7,529 nt of DNA, taken from JAWAPU01 sp038894275. Its GTDB lineage: Archaea; Nanobdellota; Nanobdellia; UBA10117. Shown here in pieces: positions 7,190 to 7,529 of the stretch. The DNA lies in contig JAWAPU010000026.1 of assembly GCA_038894275.1 (NCBI GenBank), positions 1 to 7,529 of the forward strand, given 5' to 3'. The stretch's first letter is position 1, and the number at the start of each line of letters is the position of its first letter. The translations under genes and the position numbers were made by a program. The notes under the pieces were generated by a model. It ran no database searches. It was not told the DNA's origin and saw only the letters and a program-made list of their open reading frames with translations.

Positions 7190-7529
7190 ATGAAGAACCT
7201 TTTTTCTCTTTTATTGATTGTTTTTTTGATTTCTTGCAAAAGTAAGGACGTTTTCTTATTAAGTGGTTTTAAACAGCCTGATCCTTTTGTTATTTTAACT
7301 TTTCACGACGATATGGTTTCTGTTGCAGTTTTATTAGAAGAAAGTAAGTTGAATTTTCAAATTATACATCCAGATGAGCCTTTTACGGATAATTCTTTTT
7401 CTTTAATATCTTTGGGTGTAAACTTTCCCATAGATAAATTTTTAGAAATTATGAGTTATATTCATAATTATTACCCGGGGATTCGCTATATAGATTTAAT
7501 TTATGAAGTTCCAGATCCTAAAAATAGTT
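7190..7529 (+). CDS. Putative lipoprotein of unknown function (3' end outside window)
   Basis: An ATG at 7190 opens a frame of 113 complete codons that is still open at the window edge. The N-terminus is a lipoprotein signal: MK, a hydrophobic run (residues 4-13), then the lipobox LISC with the acylated cysteine at 16. Lys17 at the +2 position would favour the outer membrane under the E. coli rule, which may not hold here. The mature part shows no second membrane segment and mixes strand-like hydrophobic stretches (DPFVILTF 31-38, YIDLIYEVPDP 100-110) with acidic patches. I do not recognise the family. The coding strand is T-rich where the two upstream genes are A-rich, partly reflecting the hydrophobic start. 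It lies 54 bases after the methyltransferase stop with no Shine-Dalgarno. It is probably a resident host gene rather than part of the defence pair. Confidence 0.7.
   Translation, partial: MKNLFSLLLIVFLISCKSKDVFLLSGFKQPDPFVILTFHDDMVSVAVLLEESKLNFQIIHPDEPFTDNSFSLISLGVNFPIDKFLEIMSYIHNYYPGIRYIDLIYEVPDPKNS

Noticed and set aside
1..7529. CRISPR arrays, tRNA or rRNA genes, insertion sequences and riboswitches
   Set aside because: Nearly all of the window is two continuous coding genes, and the short gaps show no spaced repeats, cloverleaf, transposase or structured leader.

Overview
The window is very AT-rich: sampled lines give roughly a quarter to a third G+C. It is bacterial, with long, Lys/Glu/Asn/Ile-rich genes. 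The gene at the right edge begins with a lipobox signal peptide. That suggests a diderm lineage (Bacteroidota, Spirochaetota or similar), but nothing here identifies the organism. Two of the three readable start codons (208 and 7190) have no clear Shine-Dalgarno sequence; the internal gene at 3608 has one.

Layout: positions 1-43 hold the first 14 codons of a leftward gene with a signal-peptide-like start. Positions 44-207 are a short divergent intergenic region with no gene. It contains a perfect 18-bp AT-only palindrome (150-167) and a consensus -10 hexamer (181-186). Positions 208-3615 encode a 1135-residue phospholipase-D-like nuclease fused to an SNF2-like superfamily 2 helicase/translocase. 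Positions 3608-7135 encode a 1175-residue Eco57I/PglX-like gamma-class adenine-N6 DNA methyltransferase with its own C-terminal target-recognition region. The two genes overlap by 8 bases and look translationally coupled. After 54 bases comes the start of an unrecognised lipoprotein gene (7190 to beyond 7529).

How the genes work together (inference): the pair carries nuclease, ATP-dependent translocase, methyltransferase and target recognition. That is the set needed for an ATP-dependent restriction-modification or related phage-defence system. The part list recalls single-chain Type ISP enzymes (nuclease-helicase-methylase-TRD), here split in two and with a PLD nuclease in place of the usual PD-(D/E)XK domain. 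It also recalls the helicase/methylase cores of DISARM (DrmD/DrmMI) and BREX (PglX). No PglZ, BrxC, DrmA, DrmB or separate specificity gene lies in the window. Genes starting like exported proteins flank both sides, so the defence module appears to be a self-contained two-gene cassette.
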